Shown piece after piece: positions 6,268 to 9,819 of a stretch of 9,819 nucleotides of DNA (the stretch's first letter is position 1; the number at the start of each line of letters is the position of its first letter). The notes below the pieces were generated by a model that saw nothing but the letters and a program-made list of their open reading frames with translations, searched no databases and was not told the origin of the DNA. Origin of the DNA: JBCBRD01 sp039819885 (GTDB taxonomy: Bacteria > Pseudomonadota > Alphaproteobacteria > Rhizobiales > Hyphomicrobiaceae); NCBI GenBank assembly GCA_039819885.1, contig JBCBRD010000119.1, forward strand, positions 1 to 9,819, written 5' to 3'. The position numbers and the translations under genes were made by a program.

Positions 6268-7503
6268 TTAAGGAGAGGGCGATTTCTCAGTCGCAAGGCC
6301 TGGAAGAAGGACAGCGAAGATAATGGCGCAAGCAGCAACATATACAGCCATTACGACGAACTGAGTTTCTAGTTGAATCCCTGCATCCAGGAGCTGACCC
6401 ATCAACCCCGGGGAAATGGCGGTTGCCAAAACCAGTAGCGCAATACTGAGTGATCTGATCGAACCTAAATGGTCGGTTCCATAGAGTTCGGCCCACAATG
6501 CCCCCAACACAATTGTGGCGCCGCCGGCTGTTGCGCCCATCAGTACCATGAATAACGCCGCAGAAGTGAGCGTGTTTGTCATGGCCATCAGGACCAGCCC
6601 GCAACCTAATGGAATGAGGTAAATCGGAAGAAGCCTTGCCGCACCGAAGCGGTCCACGAACCAACCGCACACGAGCGCCGTGACAGTGGCGCTGAGAGCG
6701 TAAAGAGGATAGCAGGCGGCGAATTCTGCCAAAGCCCACTTCTTTGTCTCGACCAGATGGACTTGGTGGAACAGGACACCGGTTATGATGAAAGGTGGCG
6801 CCATGAGTCCTGGCAGCACGGCGTAGAACCGAGCATCACGCAAAACTTCTCTACGCGTCCATGAAGCGCGCATTGGAACTGACTTGATTGAGTCGGCAGA
6901 TGCGGTCTCGTCGAGCCGACGCGCACTGATCATACGGCCCAGTATCCAGCTCGACGGGATCATCACAACGAGCACACCGAAGGATGCAGAAGTCCAAACC
7001 TCACGCCACGTCATCAGCGTCAGCATGAGAGCAGCCAGCAATGGAAAAACAGCTTCACCTGCCGGATAGCCCAGAACGGCAATGCTCAACGCGCGACCGC
7101 GTTCCTTGTCGAACCAACGCGCCATTGCGGTCATGGACAAATGACTGAGCATCCCCTGGCCGCATAGCCGAAGTCCAAAGAGCGCTACGCATAGCATCAG
7201 AAGTGTTGTGGCATTCGCGAGCAATGCTGCAAATCCTGCCAGCGCCAACAACGTGATGATGCCAAGAGTGGGAATCTCGATATGATCTGCCGTTTTTCCC
7301 AACCAAAGCAATAGGAGCCCGCTTGCAAGGGTTGCCACCGTGTAGAGGACACCGAAGTTGCCGTGTGACAGGCCGAGGTCTGCTCTGATTTCACCTGAAA
7401 ACAGTGAGATGAAATAGGTTTGACCGACGCTGGAGCCAAAGGCCAGCAAGAAGCCGAGGCCCAGTTCCGGACTTGCCCGACGCAGAAAGTCAATGGGGAT
7501 CAT
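6268..7503 (-). CDS. MFS transporter, 12 transmembrane helices
   Basis: 411 residues, very hydrophobic, in two six-helix halves joined by a charged loop (about 190-225). The family loop motif appears after TM2 (LGKTADHIEIP, 68-78) and again in the second half (CGWFVDRFGAARLLP, 279-293). RWFDKERGRALSIAVLGYPAGEA (129-151) resembles the loop and helix of monocarboxylate/oxalate-type MFS proteins. It is a secondary transporter of the inner membrane; substrate and direction are unknown. Lying between two methyltransferase genes, 38 nt after the first, it most likely exports or imports the molecule those enzymes handle. GAG 5 nt before the ATG at 7503 is a modest ribosome binding site. Confidence 0.87.
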   Translation of the reverse strand: MIPIDFLRRASPELGLGFLLAFGSSVGQTYFISLFSGEIRADLGLSHGNFGVLYTVATLASGLLLLWLGKTADHIEIPTLGIITLLALAGFAALLANATTLLMLCVALFGLRLCGQGMLSHLSMTAMARWFDKERGRALSIAVLGYPAGEAVFPLLAALMLTLMTWREVWTSASFGVLVVMIPSSWILGRMISARRLDETASADSIKSVPMRASWTRREVLRDARFYAVLPGLMAPPFIITGVLFHQVHLVETKKWALAEFAACYPLYALSATVTALVCGWFVDRFGAARLLPIYLIPLGCGLVLMAMTNTLTSAALFMVLMGATAGGATIVLGALWAELYGTDHLGSIRSLSIALLVLATAISPGLMGQLLDAGIQLETQFVVMAVYVAACAIIFAVLLPGLATEKSPSP

Positions 7504-7515
7504 GCAATCTCGTGT

Positions 7516-7530
7516 CGGCCGGTTGGGCCG
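7516..7530 (-). other. Small GC-rich hairpin between methyltransferase and MFS genes
   Basis: The minus strand reads CGGCC-CAACC-GGCCG, a 5-bp perfect stem with a 5-nt loop, in the 38-nt gap before the MFS start. There is no T-run, so it is not a terminator. It could affect mRNA processing or slow translation of the transporter. Confidence 0.4.
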
Positions 7531-7541
7531 TTCGACTCTCG

Positions 7542-8408
7542 TTAGGTTGATATGAAAATCAAAGAGACCCGCTGCTGGAACTTCCAGACGCCGCTCTCCA
7601 AGCAGGTCTGTAGATATGCTCCTGTCTTTGGTTTGGTCAGCATGTCGTCCAAGCTAATGGTGTCATCGAAAACGCAGCGTTGCAGGTAACCTTCAACATG
7701 GTGGCGCTCACTATCGGGCGCGCCATTGGTGTAGGTGATGTCGCGCGTTTCGAATGATGCACCCATTTCGTTGAGCACGTTGGTGATCTCTTCAGAGCTT
7801 GAGTACGGCTCGCCTTGCGCTGCTTTGAAGTCATCAAGGTAGTGCCGATAGAATTTCAAGTAGTGCGCCTGATCACTGGCATGGGCAATAAAGCCAGCGC
7901 CGGTCCCCTTGGCCATGGCGTTTACGAAGCGTTCCAGGCCTGCACGGAGTTCGACTTTTGGAATGGCATAGAGCGCATGCGTCGCCCAGACGATGTCAAA
8001 CGTTCCAGGCGGGCATGACAGCTCCTGAAGTGTGATTTCGAATTCTTCAGCCGCAGCGAATGGCGGTTGCAAGACACTTCGTGCTTCCTCGATGGAGAAG
8101 CCAGATGGATCCAAGAGTGCATATCGAATTGGTTCGACGCTTGTTGTGTCCACGCCGCCATAGGCCATCAATGCGGCTGGGAATTTGCCAGACCCGCAAG
8201 CGACATCGAGAAGATTGAGCGACCGGGTACCAGCATCTCTCTGGCGGTCCTTAAGCCACTCCCTCCAATCCACCGCTTCTGCTAGGTGCCGATAGTCGAC
8301 GGAGGCCAACGCATAAAACGCCTCCATTTCACTTCGGTTCTTTTCGCTCCAGTGATCGCAGCTGCGCGCAAAGGTGTCAGATGTCTCGGCCATCGGTGGA
8401 TTTGTCAT
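7542..8408 (-). CDS. Class I SAM-dependent methyltransferase, first of two in the cassette
   Basis: 288 residues from the ATG at 8408. Motif I is LLDVACGSGKF (66-76). An acidic residue follows the next strand (ALLDPSG, Asp100), then FEITLQELSCPPGTFDIVWATHALYAIP (123-150) matches motifs II-IV, and GAGFIAHASDQAHYLKFY (170-187) the fifth strand. The N-terminal helix region is rich in acidic and aromatic residues; the C-terminal part (about 195-288) has no domain I recognise. The start lies 4 nt after the stop of the dioxygenase gene, with AAGG about 11 nt upstream inside that gene, so the two are probably translationally coupled. An open frame continues to 8558 inside the dioxygenase gene; I reject that longer start because of the 146-bp overlap. 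Substrate unknown. Confidence 0.86.
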   Translation of the reverse strand: MTNPPMAETSDTFARSCDHWSEKNRSEMEAFYALASVDYRHLAEAVDWREWLKDRQRDAGTRSLNLLDVACGSGKFPAALMAYGGVDTTSVEPIRYALLDPSGFSIEEARSVLQPPFAAAEEFEITLQELSCPPGTFDIVWATHALYAIPKVELRAGLERFVNAMAKGTGAGFIAHASDQAHYLKFYRHYLDDFKAAQGEPYSSSEEITNVLNEMGASFETRDITYTNGAPDSERHHVEGYLQRCVFDDTISLDDMLTKPKTGAYLQTCLESGVWKFQQRVSLIFIST

Positions 8409-8412
8409 CGGG

Positions 8413-9438
8413 CTATGCCTTGTGGTCTGCGTTTGCAGGCCAGCACACCGGGTTGAGTTCACTTGCAGCTCGTCCTCCGGGTTCGACACCGGGAATGAAC
8501 TTTTGCCAATCTCCTGAGACCATTGTTGGCTGATCGAGAACGCGTGCACCGTCGGCAAAGTATGTGTTGGCCAGCACCACGCGGCTCTGTGTGGTTCGAT
8601 TGCTGGCGGCTGTGTGAAAGCTCAAATTGTGGTGGAAGCTGACTTCGCCGATTGCAAAAGGTCCGTCTTCGATTTCAACGCCATTTGCCTGAAACGTGTC
8701 TGCGATCTGCTTGTCGTAACTCGTGTCAAACTTGTTGAATGTCAGGTCTTTGACAAGTTCAAACACGCTGAGGGGCTTTGCAAACGCTAGCGGACCCATC
8801 GCGACCGGGATCGGCTGCGCAGGTATCCAGGCTGTGACTACGTCATTGGTCGCCAATGGAAAATGATGATCGTCGTAGTGCCATGGGGTGCGCCCGCATC
8901 CCGGCTCTTTTGACAGCGCATTGTCGTGATAAAGCCGGACGGCCTTCACGCCGAGCAGGTCTGCTGAAATCTTGGCAATCCGAGGGCTCAAGACGTAGTT
9001 GCGAAGAAGCTCATTATCGCGCCACATCATCTCAAGACTCAAAAACCGATCTTGCACGCCTCCATCAAGATCGGTCTCGAATGTTTCACCCAACATGCGG
9101 AGCAGTTCCTGGCGCAGACGAACAACCGCACCCGGCGACAAGACGTCTTTAAGCTTGATGAAGCCTTCCGAGCGGAATGCTGCACACTGGTCATCAGCCA
9201 ACGGGTATGGTGTCTTCAATTCCGTCGCGATTTCGATGTCCGTTGGTACATCGATCGGGGGTAAAGGTGGAAGGTCCAAGAGCTTGCCGCCAGCGTTCTC
9301 ACCGCCTTCGTTTTCGGCCAAAGTCACATACCAATCCCACCAGGCCTGATTGTCTTTTTCCCACGCTTGGTTGATGCCTTCGCTGCGCGCATTTTCTCCG
9401 GCAAGCATGCTGTTCGTTTGCAACGGCTCTTTGGTCAC
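8413..9438 (-). CDS. Phytanoyl-CoA dioxygenase (PhyH) family Fe(II)/2-oxoglutarate oxygenase
   Basis: A non-haem iron oxygenase that would hydroxylate a small molecule using 2-oxoglutarate and O2. Numbered from the GTG at 9438 (341 residues), the facial triad is visible: His187 and Asp189 in TPWHYDDHHF, and His275 in LSFHTAASNRT, with Arg286 (TQSR) placed to bind 2-oxoglutarate. The typical N-terminal opening FRSEGFIKLKDVLSPGAVVRLRQEL is at 88-112. An extra N-terminal ~75 residues, rich in Trp, Asn and Glu with a PPLPPIDVP linker, precede the domain. The GTG has AGGGA 7 nt upstream. A TTG at 9456 (AAAGGA 8 nt upstream), a GTG at 9489 and an ATG at 9408 are in-frame alternatives. It is the first gene of the cassette. 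Members act on ectoine, chlorinated or peptidyl substrates, so the substrate cannot be called. Confidence 0.87.
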   Translation of the reverse strand: MTKEPLQTNSMLAGENARSEGINQAWEKDNQAWWDWYVTLAENEGGENAGGKLLDLPPLPPIDVPTDIEIATELKTPYPLADDQCAAFRSEGFIKLKDVLSPGAVVRLRQELLRMLGETFETDLDGGVQDRFLSLEMMWRDNELLRNYVLSPRIAKISADLLGVKAVRLYHDNALSKEPGCGRTPWHYDDHHFPLATNDVVTAWIPAQPIPVAMGPLAFAKPLSVFELVKDLTFNKFDTSYDKQIADTFQANGVEIEDGPFAIGEVSFHHNLSFHTAASNRTTQSRVVLANTYFADGARVLDQPTMVSGDWQKFIPGVEPGGRAASELNPVCWPANADHKA

Positions 9439-9445
9439 GGATTGG

Positions 9446-9450
9446 TCCCT
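9446..9450 (-). promoter_or_regulatory. Shine-Dalgarno supporting the GTG start at 9438
   Basis: The minus strand has AGGGA with 7 nt to the GTG at 9438. It is the best-spaced site among the four in-frame starts of the dioxygenase gene and decides the chosen start. Confidence 0.45.
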
Positions 9451-9485
9451 ATGCAAGGCGGCGTTCCTTTGGCCGCAAGCGCTGC

Positions 9486-9590
9486 TCACTTAGCAACACT
9501 ACTCGTCACGACCGCACCCGAGAGACCTATCACGTAGGCGGCAGGCTGACACCGGGACAGCTCAGTCATAATGCCGAAGACTGCACGCAT
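9486..9590 (-). CDS. Possible 34-residue small ORF upstream of the dioxygenase gene
   Basis: The minus strand ATG at 9590 opens a frame of 34 codons ending TGA at 9488-9486. The peptide is mildly hydrophobic in its second half (AAYVIGLSGAVVTSSVAK) with one Cys. Its stop overlaps the in-frame GTG at 9489 of the dioxygenase frame as GTGA, a layout often seen in translational coupling. There is no convincing Shine-Dalgarno, and a frame this short arises easily by chance. I do not recognise the peptide. It could be a leader peptide or nothing. Confidence 0.15.
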   Translation of the reverse strand: MRAVFGIMTELSRCQPAAYVIGLSGAVVTSSVAK

Positions 9591-9715
9591 ATGGACGCAC
9601 CGCGGGCTTCGCAAACCTGCTTGGACTCGTGTGTGTTGCTCCCGGCCCGTTTTAGAATGCTAGCTCTGCCTGAACGATCGATGCATTTCGTGTCAACGCT
9701 CTACCATTGAACCGC

Positions 9716-9819
9716 TTACAGCTTCACGACCTGAGCCTTGCCGCTTTTTGCCGCCAGCTTTGCTGCAACTGATGCCACTGCAAGGTCCTGGAGCCCCACT
9801 CCGGTGCCGTCAAAGAGCG
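9716..9819 (-). CDS. Ornithine cyclodeaminase / mu-crystallin family protein, C-terminal fragment
   Basis: Only the last 33 residues and the TAA stop (9718-9716) are inside the window; the rest lies beyond the right edge. The fragment reads LFDGTGVGLQDLAVASVAAK and ends AKSGKAQVVKL. The FDGTGVGLQDLAVA block is the conserved C-terminal signature of this NAD(P)-dependent family, which includes ornithine cyclodeaminase, alanine dehydrogenase (archaeal type), ketimine reductases and SbnB-like amino-acid enzymes. The specific reaction cannot be told from so short a piece. Same strand as the cassette but 277 nt from it, so co-transcription is uncertain. Confidence 0.82.
   Translation of the reverse strand, partial: LFDGTGVGLQDLAVASVAAKLAAKSGKAQVVKL

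Larger units (their letters stand above)
9439..9715 (-). other. Intergenic region ahead of the dioxygenase cassette
   Basis: 277 bp between the ornithine-cyclodeaminase-like gene and the cassette. Large enough for a promoter, so the cassette may be a separate transcript. A perfect TTGACA occurs at 9696-9691, but the hexamer 17 nt later (TCAGGC) is a poor -10. No T-run terminator follows the upstream gene. Apart from the doubtful small ORF at 9486-9590 I see nothing coding. Confidence 0.5.

Noticed and set aside
8409..8558. Longer start for the methyltransferase at 8558
   Set aside because: It would overlap the dioxygenase gene by 146 bp; the ATG at 8408 sits 4 nt past that stop and gives a normal methyltransferase N-terminus.
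9668..9696. TTGACA at 9696-9691 as a sigma-70 promoter
   Set aside because: The -35 is perfect but the hexamer at 17 nt spacing is TCAGGC, too far from TATAAT to call.

Overview
The window is about 9.8 kb in which every gene I can support lies on the minus strand, so transcription runs right to left. Base composition (mid-50s % GC by eye), a nasT-nasS-nrtA assimilatory nitrate locus, and the codon choice and ribosome binding sites suggest an alphaproteobacterium, perhaps a marine one. That is an inference from gene content, since no rRNA or other taxonomic marker is present.

Right part (9819 to about 5300). The 3' end of an ornithine cyclodeaminase/mu-crystallin family gene is followed, after a 277-bp gap, by four closely spaced genes: a phytanoyl-CoA-dioxygenase-type Fe(II)/2-oxoglutarate enzyme, a class I SAM methyltransferase starting 4 nt after it, a 12-helix MFS transporter, and a second, different SAM methyltransferase. 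Hydroxylase, methyltransferase, transporter and methyltransferase in a row looks like a small tailoring-and-transport cassette for an unidentified small molecule. I do not recognise it as a named pathway, and it is the least explained part of the window.

Middle (5188 to 3908). A secreted DUF1343/NamZ-type exo-beta-N-acetylmuramidase, which acts in cell-wall turnover.

Left part (3679 to 1). nasT (ANTAR RNA-binding antiterminator), nasS (cytoplasmic nitrate-binding partner of NasT), a 382-bp regulatory gap, and nrtA (Tat-exported nitrate-binding protein of the ABC uptake system, cut by the window edge). The gap holds what looks like a complete ANTAR riboregulator. Two abutting hairpins have hexaloops with A at position 1 and G at position 4 (AAUGUU and AACGUC). 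The 3' arm of the second hairpin is also part of the 5' arm of an intrinsic terminator ending in seven U. This predicts that NasT, released from NasS when nitrate is present, holds the hairpins closed and lets polymerase read into nrtA and the genes beyond the window. A perfect 20-bp palindrome lies inside the terminator loop.

No tRNA, rRNA, CRISPR array, insertion sequence or phage gene was seen. The plus strand carries only shadow frames.
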